A DNA stretch of 64,000 nt from Jaminaea rosea (taxonomy: Eukaryota; Basidiomycota; Exobasidiomycetes; Microstromatales): contig NW_020289983.1 in NCBI RefSeq assembly GCF_003144245.1, forward strand, positions 62,001 through 126,000, given 5' to 3'. Below are positions 1-12,497 of this stretch, one piece after another; position 1 is the first letter of the stretch, and the number at the start of each line of letters is the position of its first letter. The notes below the pieces were generated by a model that was not told the DNA's origin, made no database searches, and saw only the letters and a program-made list of their open reading frames with translations. A program made the position numbers and the translations under genes.

Positions 1-2
1 GC

Positions 3-143
3 CGCTCGAATGATACGAGGGAGGATGGACCGGAAGAAGAAGAGGACAGTGAACAGGATGACGAGGGCAGTGATCAAGTAGGTGGTGACAGTATTTCGCT
101 GAGCAGCGCCATCGCGGACAAGGCCATGCTGCGACGGCGATGA
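3..143 (+). CDS. 3' end of an unidentified gene with an acidic tail (partial)
   Basis: The window opens inside an open frame that reads 46 codons and stops with TGA at 141-143. The peptide is acidic (a run of four Glu and an EQDDEGSDQ stretch), then Ser-rich, and ends in a basic tripeptide. It looks like a disordered C-terminus of a protein whose body lies left of the window. No domain is visible and no function can be assigned. It could also be chance open frame, since acidic low-complexity runs arise easily in this GC-rich DNA. Confidence 0.35.
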   Translation, partial: RSNDTREDGPEEEEDSEQDDEGSDQVGGDSISLSSAIADKAMLRRR

Positions 144-883
144 CGATGGCGATGGCGCCAACGGCTGCGACTGCGTTGTCGATGATGACAACGACATGGC
201 TAGCGCGAGCCGTTGCGCGAGGTAGGGTGAAGAAGAGTCGCCTGAGCCAGACAATGAAGCATGGATTTGAAAGCGGGGAAAGGAACGAAGAAAGGAAATG
301 TACAGCCGGGCTTCTCAACCAACCAACTCAACGAATCCACGATTGTCCGGACGTGCGAGCTGCTGAGCGGCACGCACGCGCCCTTTACTTTCCCTCTTTT
401 CTCCGCTCAGTCAGACCAGGACCCTGGACTGCCTGTGTCTGCGTCGTGACGCCTGCGTCCCTCCCTGCCCTGCGTTTCTCCATGGCCGGCCCGCTGCGCC
501 ACCTGATCGTGGGCAAGGCCCGACTTTCATCGCAACGAGGAGGCGAGGCGGGAGTGGAGGGGGAGGAGCAAATGCGACAACTTCCTCGGCGCCGGCGAAT
601 GCAGCTAGCTCGAATGAGGATGAGCCTCTAGAGGGCCGGAGGATGATGGTACAGACGTGCAGACATGGGAACCATGATCAGTCAGCAGGCCCTGTTGACG
701 ATCTCTCAGAACGAACTTAGGCGGGTATCTCATGTCGGGAAGAGAGAGAAAGGTACAAGAAGATGAAACGATGAGACGTTACGAAGAAATGCGGCGAGAG
801 ATTGGGGGTAAAGGAGCATGCTGATCGTGACGGGATGGTGGGAGGGTTCGCGGCTGACAGCGTGGGAGCGGATCTGCTCACCC
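144..883. other. Non-coding stretch, nothing recognised
   Basis: This is the spacer between the putative gene end at 143 and the stop of the Rsr1-type GTPase. The open frames here are short and compositionally poor, and none looks like a known family. It probably holds two 3' UTRs facing each other. Confidence 0.5.
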
Positions 884-1667
884 TCACATGACCACGCACT
901 TCTTGTCCTTCCTTCCGCTCTTGACCGACTGGCTCGCCGACCCATTGACGAGCTCCCAGGCCCGACATTGCCGTACTATGTCTGCGAATATCTCATCGAC
1001 GTTGATCTTCTTTCTCGCTGATGCTTCATAGTACGGCACGTTACCCCACGCCCGTGAGAGGTTTGTGCCCACTTCACGGGGCACTTGGCGTTCCGGGCGT
1101 AGATCTGACTTGTTGCCTACGAGGACGATGGGGACCTGAAGGCGTGATGGCAGCGATTGCGATGAGTACAGCGTGCGTACAGCGCAGCGCTCGCTCGTAC
1201 TCACCTTGGAACCCTTTATCCTGACGATTTGTTCTCGCAAGGGGCCGAGCTCATTGACGCTAGACAGTTGAGTAAGGGAAAAGACGAGGAGAAAGCCTTG
1301 GCCTGACTTCATGTAGAGCTCCTTGAGCGCCATGAATTGTTCGGTACTGCGGGAGCGTGAGTGACAGGAGCATGTCAGCGCGAGATTGGAGTCGTGGGTC
1401 CTCCGCACGGCGCACTCACCCTGCCGTATCCAAGATCTCGACAAGACATTGTTGCCCGTCGATGGAGATGACCTTGCGATAGGTGTCCTCGATGGTCGGA
1501 TCGTACGTCGAGACAAAGACATTGCGAACAAATTGGACCGTGAGGGCCGACTTGCCAACTCCTCCGCCTGCGACGCAAAACGGGAGGGTGAGCTGTCCTG
1601 AATAGCATCCTCAAGCTTGTGTTCGCCCATACTCACCACCCATGATCACTACCCTGACCTCCTTCAT
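884..1667 (-). CDS. RSR1: Rap1/Rsr1 (Bud1)-type small GTPase
   Basis: Ras-superfamily GTPase of the Rap/Rsr1 branch, which in fungi acts at the plasma membrane in bud-site or tip polarity. Exons are 1637-1667, 1420-1567, 1205-1346 and 884-1135, giving 190 aa. All G boxes are present: P-loop GGGGVGKS at residues 10-17, effector YDPTIEDTY at 32-40, DTAGTEQF at 57-64, NKSD at 115-118 and EASA at 144-147. Thr follows the DTAG glycine where Ras has Gln61, the hallmark of Rap proteins. The C-terminus is basic and ends in the CAAX box CVVM, so prenylation is expected; a terminal Met favours farnesylation. Start ATG 1665-1667 places the P-loop exactly at Ras numbering. The first exon is only 31 nt. 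The downstream neighbour on the complementary strand is remote, so no operon-like logic applies. Confidence 0.93.
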
Positions 1668-2779
1668 GATGCTACAAGCGGTTGTAAGCTGCAGTACTTG
1701 GTGCAGTGAGAGTTTTGCGGGCTTGCGTCGATTTGTCTCACGCGGCCGCTCGATGCTCCGCTGTCTCGAATCGGGGGCCTAGCAATCCCGCGGCTGTGAA
1801 GAGGTCGTGAAGATCGTAATGAGGTCGTGACAGAGAGGATCGTAGGTATGTCTTCTTTGTCTCGTCCTTTGTGTCCTGCCTCGCGATTCAATAACGACGT
1901 CGAGCGTTTGATTTATCACTTCGCGACGATCTCGGCGATGAGCAGCGTAGAGCACGGAACAGGCCGTCGATGCCTAGGAGGCCAGTGACGCAAGAGGAGG
2001 AGGGCGTTTTGTCAGGGGACGACGATGGAGAAGGCAAGGGCGGCAACAGCGTGGCGGCGGCGGCGGCGTTGATGTAGTTGTCAGGGCCGAAGTGGTGGCG
2101 GAGAAGGGAAGAAAGAGAGAAAGAGCAAGCCGTCCGATTGCGCTGTGTCCTCGCCTCTTGATTGGACCTCGTCCTCAACGACACAAAAGCCCGCTCGCTG
2201 CCTTTTTTGCCCTGGCCCGTGCCTCTTTCCCAGCCCACAGCCCACAGCACCTAGCCAGCTCCACGCTGCACGACTGGCAGTCCCTTTGATTTCACCTCTT
2301 TCAGCAACGACTTCGACGCCGACCGACCAATCGAGACGCCAAAGAAGGCAGGTTCGCCAGACCTTGGCGCTCCCCTTCCTCTTCGCCACCCGCGCCCTCG
2401 CCTCGAACATCATGCCACGAAAGCGGTAGGCAAGGCAGCCGGGGTTGGGTTGAGGGGGGCAGCGCTCTGAAGAAATTCCCATGAGCCTGGGGGTTCCGTC
2501 AGAAGCGAGAAGCTGGAGTCGAGGCCCAGCACACCACACGCCGACGAGGAGTTCACGCTGATGCGCGCGCTACCATGAACCCTATCTCGTAGCGTCTGCG
2601 TAACTCGCAGTTGCCGGCATATTGAGCGTTCGCCGTAGTTGCAACGCTGTAATTCTGCAAATCTGACGATCGTGTGACCAATGGCGCAAGCTTGAATCTC
2701 TATTTCGAGGCAACAAGAAGCTCACACAAGTATCCGCATCAAGGGAGAAGGTAGCACTACAATACACAACCTTTGAAGC
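1668..2779. other. Intergenic region, RSR1 upstream and PIN-like gene downstream
   Basis: About 1.1 kb with no convincing gene. It must hold the RSR1 promoter and the 3' UTR of the carrier gene at 2780. Pyrimidine-rich stretches near 2270-2400 look leader-like. Several open frames of 70-150 codons occur on both strands, but all have shadow-like composition. Confidence 0.5.
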
Positions 2780-4725
2780 TTAGTGATCGTACTCGGCGAT
2801 GAGCAGCCCCGCCAAAACGAGGAGGATCGTCGTTGGGGCAGCCAGGACGGCGTACGAGACAAAGATGGTCTTGGAGATGAGCTTCTCGAGAGTGTTGTTG
2901 CCCCCGCTCGTCGTTTGAGAGATTTGCGCCAGGGTCAGAGCTGGAGGACTGCCGATGATGAGGCAGGCAGAGGTGATGAACACTGGGTCGTCCATGACGT
3001 TGTAGCGCGTCGCAATGGCATACCAAGCCATCGGCGGGATCAACAGCAAAGGCGTGACGATCATCCTCGACAGGATCGACACCAAAATTGTCCGCCTCTC
3101 CATGGTCGTCTTGCGCTCCTCTGCCTTCTCCTCTGGGCTCTTGGTCATCGACGATGAGGACATCCCCACAGCGGCGGCAGTGGAGGAGCGGGTCGTCTCA
3201 CCACGCGAATCAACACCGGCCTCGCTGCCTGCGTATTCGCTCGCGTATTCGCTGCCATTGACGCTTCCACCGCTCCATGGGTTCTTCATCCACGGCAGCG
3301 AGGAGCGCGACGACGATGCTGCTGCCACCTCGGGCTCACGTCCGCCTAGCCAAGGGTCTGCGCTGCCCTGCCGCCCCCTCTGTGCATTGCCTGCGCTCTC
3401 CTCCGATGACTGAGCTGCTGGATCCTCACTGTTTGCTGGCATTGACTTCTTGACCGCCTTCTTGTCTTCGATGAAGTAGGCACCCAGGACTAGCATGGTG
3501 AGAGGGATAGAGCAGGCGCCAGAGTTCTCAAGTGCTCCAACAAGCGGATCGATGCTGTCCAGCAGCCTCTGCAGCGGCTGGATCAGGGCGACGACGAGTG
3601 ACAACACGGCAGCCCACAGCGGCGGCGTCATGAAGCCGTAGACGGCTTGCGCAGGTACGATGACAACGCGATGCAAAACCTTCTTGGCATTGTCTCGAGT
3701 TTGTGTGGCAAGATTCGCCTCTTGATCCCCGTCAACGCTGTCATCCGGTGAGGCTCCGCCTTGCGGTGTGTTGGGGAAGGAGCGAGCCCATGCAGGAGGA
3801 CCAGAGCGGGTGCGACTGGGCTTAGGTACGGGGGGACGACCTCCATCGGTCAGGGGCTCTGGTGCTCCCCCTCTGTCCTCTGCTGGCTCTTCGACGCGGA
3901 TGTGGGGAGCCTGGCCGTTTTCATTCTCGTAGTCGACGAGGCGAGCAGTGCGAGGTCGAGCGCCTCCCTCTTCTGCCTGTCCTGGCTCATCACGATACTG
4001 GCCGCCCAGGACAGATTGCGGCTGTTCCTGCTGCTCTTCCTCCTCGACGGTGCTGAGCAGCTTCGCCCCCAAACTCCATCGCACAAACATGCCAAGCGTC
4101 GAGTAGAGGACGAGGTAAGTGAGAGCTCGACCGAGCATCCCATTGACCGTGTCCTCTGGCTCGCCCTCTTCCTCCCAGTGAAGCTGCGGCACCGTGGCGA
4201 CTAGCGACTGCATGAGAGCGACGGGCAGCGAGTTGGAGTTGGGCGAGATGGCGCAGGCGATGGAGAAGTTGCGCTGCCCCTTGGAGAGGCGGAACATCTT
4301 GGACAGGATCCATGCCGAGAGTGCTGAGGTTACCGACACGATGACGAAGCCTGCCGGTACGATGATGAGCTCAGCGAGGCGGCGAGGGTTGAGGGAGAAG
4401 GCTACCTTGGAGAACAGGAGGGCCGGGGTGAAGAGTGAGCTGCGGGTGGAGGAGAGAGGGATGATAGTGTGAGTCAAACACGCTGGTACCATTGTCTCGC
4501 CATCTCACTGGCTCTCCCCACTCACACATTGATCTTGTTGATCTTGTTCTGGGTCTGCTTGTCGATGATCCCTCGCCTAGCAAAGTAGTAACCAATCGAG
4601 CTCAAGATCACAACCTCGAGAATCGAGCTAGCAGTGACCTTGATAAGCTCGACAATGGGCGCGCCGGAAGATCCGTGAGGCCCGGCGAGCACCGTTGCCG
4701 TCTGTTGGATGAGATGGCGGCCCAT
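2780..4725 (-). CDS. Auxin-efflux-carrier (PIN-like) family membrane transporter
   Basis: Integral membrane protein of the Mem_trans/AEC family. Fungal members (yeast ECM3 group) sit mostly in the ER or inner membranes, and their substrates are poorly defined. Two exons, 4526-4725 and 2780-4439, give 619 aa. The N-terminal half has about five hydrophobic segments (SSILEVVILSSIGYYFARRG, then LLFSKVAFSLNP and AELIIVPAGFVIVSVTSALS). A long hydrophilic, charged central loop follows, roughly residues 190-300 and again 380-490. Four or five C-terminal segments follow, including FITSACLIIGSPPALTLAQI, a typical AEC family signature. The last residues are AGLLIAEYDH. An in-frame ATG 51 codons upstream is possible, but the chosen start gives the usual short N-terminus before the first membrane segment. 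The splice joins NKINV to SLFTPALLF, which matches the family. Confidence 0.85.
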
Positions 4726-5443
4726 GTCGGGCGACGTTGATGAGAGGAAGAAAGGATCGACGGCGAACGACGACGAGGCAAAGAGCAAAGATGGTAGGAA
4801 GGATCGAAACGCAGCAATGCACTGCACCGCCGCCTCCGCTTCGTCGCTCCTCGTGCCTGGCCTGATCGAGCAAGTCAAGTCCAGTCAAAGCTGCACGAGC
4901 TCCACTAGCTCGCCTCGCTCAACGAGCTCAGCAAGCTGCGAGTTCAATAGCCACGTGGTCAATGCCGCTGCTTCCGTCCGTCTTGGCACGGCGTCACCCG
5001 TCCGGCGCGTCAACGTTGTGCTCCTTTGTTCGTCTAGGGCATGTTGGCGCACAACACTTGAGCGGTCAAGTGACTGCAATCGCAAGCAATGAGGGAGACA
5101 GAGGACGGCGAATGTACGCCTCCTGATTCACTGTCCCGGCCCAAAAAGCTAGCGTCTTCTCAGCGAGCCGGCCTTTCGTGTCCTCTTTGTTCCTACTCAG
5201 ACCGCTATACCGTGGCGTTTCTTTGTCCGCACCTCGTATATCTGGCTACCGCAACCTTCTCTCGTCGCTCTTGCGCCAGGATGGCAGCCCAATTTGTAAG
5301 ACTTGAGCGTCTCACCCGCCGCACGCTCTTTTGCATCAGTACGACCCACTTCGTCGGAGACGGACAAGGTAAGGCGACCACCGTCAGCTTCACTCCTCAT
5401 TCAGCATAAGATCTAGCACCGTCTTCACACATCGTCCGGCACG
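4726..5443. other. Divergent upstream region
   Basis: About 0.7 kb between two divergent starts. No family-like open frame is visible on either strand. It presumably contains both promoters; I could not identify a TATA box with confidence. Confidence 0.45.
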
Positions 5444-7620
5444 ATGTCGTCGACAATCCTTCTTCTCTACCCTTCCCATCCGACCTCAGTTGCCACGCTA
5501 CCTCCTGGACGAGCGAAGGGGAAGCGCACACTAACGACCACTCAGACGACCTTTCCTCGCTCACGCACACTGACTCACAACATGGGAGGCATCGACATGC
5601 TCACCTCCTCGGCAACCCATCTCTCAGCTGCGCATATGCAGCGTAGCGACAGTGGCTCGCAATCGCACAAAAAGCCTTCCACCGCCGCTTCGCACCATGC
5701 TTGGCGCCCGGTCGAGTATGACACCCATCGTCAGATGAACCAATTCTTCGGCGAGACGCCCTTGCAAAGACGAGAGCGCTATTTGCACGTCAAAGATGCT
5801 TCGAGCGGCAAGTGGTGGTTTGACGAGCAGGGTGAGCGCGTGTGTGCGTGCAGCGAAGCAAGAAGTGGTACTGACGAGCCCTGTCTGCTCGCCGCACAGA
5901 ACGCGACGAAAATCGCCTACTGCTTGACCCCCTCTCCCCCTCTACGCCAATGGCCTGGTCACCTTCCACAGCTCGCATGCCTACCACTCCAGGAGGCGGA
6001 TACAACTCAGCACCCGAGTCCCCTTCTACGACGCCAAGCCGGGGCCGCACCATGACGCGGAGGCGCGGCTCCTCGGTCAATCTGTTGATGGGCAACAAAC
6101 CTCTGGAGGTGGTCAGCCCAAGCAGTGGCGGCGCGCCTTACTACCAGTGGGAACTACTTCGCGGTGCCGGTGAGCAGGGGGATCACTTCCTCGCTGGTCT
6201 CAACATCGATACGAGGGCCGAGCAGAGCGATACGGCTGCGGTACGCCCACGCGTCAAGCGAAGCCATAGCGCGGTAGAGCGGCTCAATCTGATCCCTGAT
6301 CGTTTGCCTGGGACGACGACGACCGCTTTTGACGAGGCTAAGCAGCAGGCAGACGGCGACAACAGTGACGTGGACATGATCCGTCTTCCAGCATATCTAC
6401 CTTTGCCTCATCGCCACATCCCCGAAAAGGAGGTCGCGGACGCATTCCACGTTCCTGCCTCTACATCTTCGTCATCAACAGCGGGCGACCTCACCACCCT
6501 CCAACGTCGACGCTCGGTCGGCTTCGTGGACCTGCACCCAAACGTCCAGAGTGACAGGGCATCAAAGTCAGCTCGTACCCCGCGTCCTCGCCCCGCCAAG
6601 CTCGACCTCTCCCTACCCGGGAGTGGGGGAAGCAACTTCAAACGGTCTAGCATCCTCCTCGCGACCAAGCAGGCGTCAGAACGCGCTTTCGGTTCGCCAA
6701 TGGAGTCGCCGACCATGATACGGGCCTCGCCTTGCTCTCCTCGCGGGATTTTTGATGAAGACGACGGCAAAGAGGTCTTTGGCCACCATGCGGACCGGTG
6801 CAACGAACCAGAAGGCTCGCCCGAGTGGCTCAGGACGCCATCGCTGCGAAGTCAGCAACAAGTCACGGGTCGCTCACCGCAATCAGCAACTTCCTCTCCA
6901 ATAGCTCCCTCGTCGCCACGCTCAAGCACATCAGAGCGCACTTCTCCCTTCAGCAGCGTCCGCGCCCTTGCCTCCAGGACGCCCCGCTCACCTTTGCGTC
7001 GCCCCTGGTCGTCTCACGACGTTTCCCCGACCAAGCCTGTCGCAGCAACATCAGCATCAACGAGCCTGATGGCTGCAGCGAGGAGGCGGTCGAGCTTGAT
7101 CATCTCGCCCACGAGCATAGGCATGGCCATGACTTCTGCATGCGCCTCACCGGCCCCATTCACCGACCTGGCAGCTCCCGTTCCAGGTTCACCGGACGGT
7201 CTGACGTTGGGCACGACGAAGAAGGGGAGGAGGAGGTCGATGCCCGTGGGCATGGCTGTCGACCCTTTTAATGAGAACGGGACTGCAGCGAAGCCTTCTG
7301 GCGGCGAGGTGGAGGCGACGACAGGCAAAGCTTCGCACATCCTGGGTCTCAATCCATTCAATGCCCACCTTCTGGCCCCCGCTGGACTCCCTACAGGCGA
7401 GGCAGCGTATGACCGTGTCGGGCTGATCGCTGGCGCCAGCATGAAGCTCGACAGTGACGATGAGGATGACGGAGAGGACGAAAGTCATAGCGGCGGTCGA
7501 AGCGGGCGCGCTGTCAGCGAGGAAGCGTCTGCTACTTCGAGCAGGAAGAGGGCCACAGCAGCTGCAGCGGACGGAGGCAAACGTGTGGTCAAGAAGTTCT
7601 TTCGCGTTATTGGCGCCTAG
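5444..7620 (+). CDS. Ser/Pro-rich protein of unknown function
   Basis: Two exons, 5444-5831 and 5900-7620, give 702 aa. The intron has a GTGAGC donor and CACAG acceptor, and the splice restores a frame reading DEQ-ERDENRLLLD. I do not recognise the family. The most ordered-looking part is around residues 85-150 (HAWRPVEYDTHRQMNQFFGE, then RRERYLHVKD and KWWFDEQ). The rest is low-complexity Ser/Pro/Thr-rich sequence with many SP and TP sites (SPRSSTSERTSP, TPRSPLRRPW), as in regulatory phospho-proteins. It ends in a basic KRVVKKFFRVIGA. A second in-frame ATG at 5582 (MGGIDML), also in good context, could be the true start. It converges on the H-protein gene with 98 bp between stops. Confidence 0.7.
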
Positions 7621-7718
7621 TGTACCACGACTCTCTCATAATCGCTTTCTGCGCCGTGCTGCGAAATTGAAGACTTCACATTGGATTTGTACTTTTATTT
7701 CCTGGCGCGTGTAAGAGT

Positions 7719-8396
7719 CTAGTCGCTAGCCTCATCGGTGAGCTTCTGGTAGGCGTCCTTCTCAATGAGCGTCTCGAACTCCGAGGGGTTAAGCAGGCGG
7801 ATCTGGCACAGCCACCCTGTCGAGATGCGATCACAAGATAAAACGCAAGGTCAGCGAGTGTAGACAGACTTGGCCTCGCTGGAGGAGCTCGTCGCTCACC
7901 ATCCTTCTCTGGGCTCTTGTTGAGGAGACCAGCCTCATCTGCCAGACGGTCATTGACCGACGTGACGGTACCTGCTACGGGCGAGTAGATGTCCGAGGCT
8001 GCCTTGACTGACTCGACTGCTCCAATTTGCTCTGTTTGGCGGGCAAAGAACACGACAAGATGAGAAGATGTGCTCTCGAAGACTACATGCTGGAGGCTGG
8101 TCCAACTCACCTCCCTGCTTGACCTCGCTCCCCTGGCTAGGGAGTTCAACGTAGACGACGTCTCCGAGACTCTTTTGCGCATAGTCGGTGATGCCTACGG
8201 TGCCGATGTTGGTCTCGGTGTCGAGGGAGACCCACTCGTGCTCTGGCGTGTAGCGCGTCTTGATCTCCATGCGGGGCATCGACGTCGTCAAGGTGCGGGC
8301 ATGGAGAGCCATGAGGCTGCTGCGGGCCATGAGCGGTGATGGCGCGGCGCAGCGACGCAGTGAAGGGAGGACGGATCGAGTGAGGGTGGCAGCCAT
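7719..8396 (-). CDS. GCV3: Glycine cleavage system H protein, mitochondrial
   Basis: Lipoyl carrier of the mitochondrial glycine decarboxylase complex; it shuttles the aminomethyl group between the P, T and L proteins. Three exons, 8111-8396, 7900-8031 and 7719-7816, give 171 aa. The N-terminus ([18 protein letters not shown]...) is Arg/Ser/Ala-rich with no acidic residues over about 45 residues, as in a mitochondrial presequence. The mature part has [29 protein letters not shown] and the lipoylation motif [13 protein letters not shown], with the acceptor lysine near residue 105. The C-terminus [17 protein letters not shown] is canonical. Length fits the family. It is divergent from the Med21 gene with 246 bp between start codons. 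Confidence 0.96.
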
Positions 8397-8642
8397 TGTT
8401 GATGATATGAGTAGTTAGATGATGTGAGAAGAAGTCAAGGAGAGAATGAATGAATGCGGGCCTGAGCAACTCACAGCCAACCAATCAACCCCCACTTGCC
8501 TTCGAGCGCTCGACTGCCTCGCTCCACTGTGTGCCTGCTTGTCACTCCGTCCCGTCCCGACTTGGCAGCTTCGCACGAGCCATGCCCGCGACGAGGGAGA
8601 AAGATGAGGCCAAAGAAAGAGCTTTTTTGCCTCGTCTCCATC

Positions 8643-9332
8643 ATGACAAACAACATGGCCTCGACATCAGCAGACGGCGCGGCAGGAATTGACAAGCCTC
8701 AGAAGCCGCAGCTTGACGAGGAGGTGAGCATGCCAGACAGGACACGACCCTCGTGCTCAGCCGGCTGACATCTTCCCCTCTCCAACAGACCGATCCCCTC
8801 TCAACCCTCTCCTTCTCCCTCTCCCTCATCCTCCAAATAGCCTCAACATCACTGCATCGCCTCTCGAGCTCCACACATATCCCGCTTCACCCAGAGATTC
8901 CCGCTCACATCCACACAGGCCCAGGCGTTAGCGCGCCTGAGGGACTGGTGCCGCCAGCCCAAATGAAGGAGGATATTCAGGAGTTGGTCGATGATTTGAT
9001 GGAGAGGGTCAGCTGGATGAAGGACGAGATTGGACGGTTGGAGGTGGAAAGGAAAGAGGAGGAGCAGGTACGCACGAGAGATGTAGGAAAGCCTCGTCGC
9101 TATCAGCTGTTCAACTCATATTCTCTCTTCCGCTCGCACAGGAATCGAGGCTGCGAGCTCTTGACGAGGAGATGCGCCAGGCTAACGAAGAGTACGCTGA
9201 TGCCCTTCAAGAAGCCAGTGAGTAGCAGAGAGGCAGCTGAGATACTCTGGAAATTGCTAATCGCCATCCCCCACACCTGTAGAAGAGCTACGAACCAAGG
9301 TCGAAGAGCTTTTGCTACGAAGTTGCGTTTAG
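8643..9332 (+). CDS. MED21: Mediator complex subunit 21
   Basis: Small nuclear subunit of the Mediator middle module (Srb7), which bridges activators and RNA polymerase II. Four exons, 8643-8723, 8789-9067, 9142-9217 and 9283-9332, give 161 aa. The N-terminal part reads DEETDPLSTLSFSLSLILQI, comparable to the conserved first helix of Med21. An insertion with HIPLHPEIPAHIHTGPGV follows. The C-terminal two thirds is helical and coiled-coil-like (KEDIQELVDDLMERVSWMK, then RLRALDEEMRQANEEYADAL and LRTKVEELLLRS). Two in-frame ATGs at 8643 and 8655 are both plausible; the second has the better context. Assignment rests on overall pattern and length rather than a catalytic motif. Confidence 0.75.
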
Positions 9333-9707
9333 CCTGAGCCAGTCCCACAAGCCCACTGCCTTGATGACCGTCTCTCTTGCCTCTGTATCACCACCTCCGT
9401 CTTGTCTTTGACGTCATATGTAGCAATACCATCGTCACACTCTCATTTGCTCTCAGGTTCACATCGCGTATCTGCCCCCGATTCCCTCGATCTCTCAGGA
9501 CGCCATAGCTCATGTCGGGCTGGTCTCGATCTTCTGATCCCGCGGGAGGAGCGAGCGAGCGAGCGAGCGCGTAGCCTAGTCTAATCCAACACTTGCCTCC
9601 GCTCGTCCACTCCTCCTTGTTGCCCTGGCTTATCTTACCTTACCTTACCCTACCGTATTCTACATTAGCGTCGCCCCCAACCCTAGACTTAATCTTTCTC
9701 ATCCAGC
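9333..9707. other. Upstream region of the PNP gene with short tandem repeats
   Basis: A 375-bp spacer. It contains a GAGC tetranucleotide run near 9549-9570 and a CTTAC pentanucleotide run near 9629-9651. The second lies about 60-80 bp before the PNP start codon and is likely in the promoter or 5' UTR. No gene is seen. Confidence 0.5.
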
Positions 9708-10774
9708 ATGGCATCCACAGAACCCCAAGGCGAGGACGTCCTCGCGCTTCTCCCCTCTGAATTCAAATCGGCAGTCGAGCACATTCGATCCCACTTGCCT
9801 GCCGAGCTGGCTCGCCCCAAGTGGGGGATCATCTGGTGAGTATCAACGGCACATCACGCGCTCACAACCACCACTCGGCTCGCTGACATTGTTCTCTGCC
9901 CCACGCTCTTGCTCGCAGCGGCTCTGGCCTCTCCACCCTCTCCTCCTCCCTCACCTCCCGAATCGAGATCCCCTACTCCTCCATCCCCGGCTTCTCCCGC
10001 TCCTCAGTCCAAGGACACGGCAACGCCCTCGCATTCGGTTTCGTCACCGGAGGCTCCCGTCAAGTCCCGGTAGTGGCCGCTCTTGGCCGTTTCCACCTGT
10101 ACGAAGGCCATACGCCGCAACAATGCGTCTTCCCCGTACGCACAATGAAGGCTTTGGGCATCAAGGCACTCGTAGTCACAAATGCAGCAGGATCGCTCAG
10201 CCCGACGTTGCCCATCGGAACCATCATGGCGTTGCATGACCATCTTTCCCTCCCTACCCTCTCCTCCCCGCTGAACCCGCTCGTAGGACCTAACTTCCCC
10301 CTCGGACCAAGGTTCCCCCCGACGTCCAACGCGTACGATACGGAGCTTCGCACTGCCTTCTTCCGTTCGGTTGCAAGTCTGGGGGAGAAGAGTCTCGAGA
10401 GGACGGCAGAGGGAACGTACGCCTTCGTTATTGGGCCAACGTACGAGTCGAGGGCAGAGTGTCGCATGCTCAAGACATTGGGAGCTGATGTGGTTGGGAT
10501 GAGCACCGTACCCGAGGTGATCGCAGCGAGACAGTGTGGCGTGCGTGTCTTGGCCCTCTCCCTTGTCACCAACGTCGTGGTCACCACGCCCTACTTCGAC
10601 GCCAAGAAGGCGGCCCTCGCCGGGCAGACTGGCGCCGAGAAGGTGGAGAAGCCAGACGATGACAAGGAGGCTGCGAATCACGAAGAGGTCCTGGCCATCG
10701 GCAAGGAGAGGAGCGAGGAGATGAGGACCCTCGTCTGCAAGACGATCTTGGGCGTGACCGACGAGGAACTCTAG
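9708..10774 (+). CDS. PNP1: Purine nucleoside phosphorylase
   Basis: Trimeric-type PNP (EC 2.4.2.1) that cleaves inosine and guanosine with phosphate to base and ribose-1-phosphate in purine salvage. Two exons, 9708-9835 and 9919-10774, give 327 aa. Family motifs in order are CGSGLSTLSSSL (phosphate loop), IPGFSRSSVQGHG, GRFHLYEGHTPQQCVFPVR, LVVTNAAGSLSP (substrate pocket), FVIGPTYESRAE, GADVVGMSTVPEVIAAR and LALSLVTNVV, with the conserved Asn in the last. A lysine- and acid-rich insert (EKVEKPDDDKEAANHEE) near residue 290 is longer than in human PNP. It converges on the adenylate kinase gene with 163 bp between stops. Confidence 0.96.
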
Positions 10775-10937
10775 GCGGATAGCATTGTCACCGAGGATTG
10801 CATGGCTTCGCATCACATCGCATTGTATTATCGCCCGTCCGTACTTCAATGCTCCCATACTCTCTAGCATGACGCCACGCTGTCCTCTCGTCTATTCCAC
10901 CCTTTCCCGCACCTTTCCCTGTACCGGAGCCTCCGCC

Positions 10938-12052
<1,115 letters not shown>

Positions 12053-12497
12053 GATGGTTCAACGAGGTGCGAGGAGGTGTTGATGGTGAGGGTGCAGCAA
12101 GAAGATCCAACTCAACTCGCTCGCACACGCCTGCCTGCCCGCCCGCTTCGATCCGCCGCCTCCGCCAAGCGCCGGCCGATGTGGAAGCCCGTCTCGCGAC
12201 CAACAAGACCACGTGGCAAAGGGTCGAGCTTGGTGACGTCAAGCACGCACACGGCTGCCGCATAGAGCTCACTACCAGAGTCGCAGTCGCACGAAGATAC
12301 GGCGGTGATTAGGATATTAGAATTACAACATTGGTTGGTAATATCGAAGTGCAGCGACTACAGCTGCAGCTTCGCTTTTGGTGCTTGCTGATTGCAGAGC
12401 GTCTGTGGCTCTATGCTCGCGAGGCCGGCCGACTACATGCCTGCCAACGCCCATCTCGTCCTACCGCTCCTGTCTCACACACTGTCTCTCTCGGGGC
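12053..12497. other. Spacer between ADK1 start and transporter stop
   Basis: A 445-bp same-strand spacer holding the ADK1 promoter and the transporter 3' UTR. It includes a locally AT-rich patch near 12300-12350 that may be a terminator or polyadenylation region. No gene is seen. Confidence 0.45.

Noticed and set aside
2081-2539. 152-codon minus-strand frame between RSR1 and the carrier gene
   Set aside because: Its composition is shadow-like (Arg, Gly, Trp, Cys scatter), it lacks any domain, and it lies where the RSR1 promoter should be.
10004-10870. 288-codon minus-strand frame across the PNP gene
   Set aside because: The PNP frame is unmistakably conserved on the other strand, and the antisense product has no recognisable motif.
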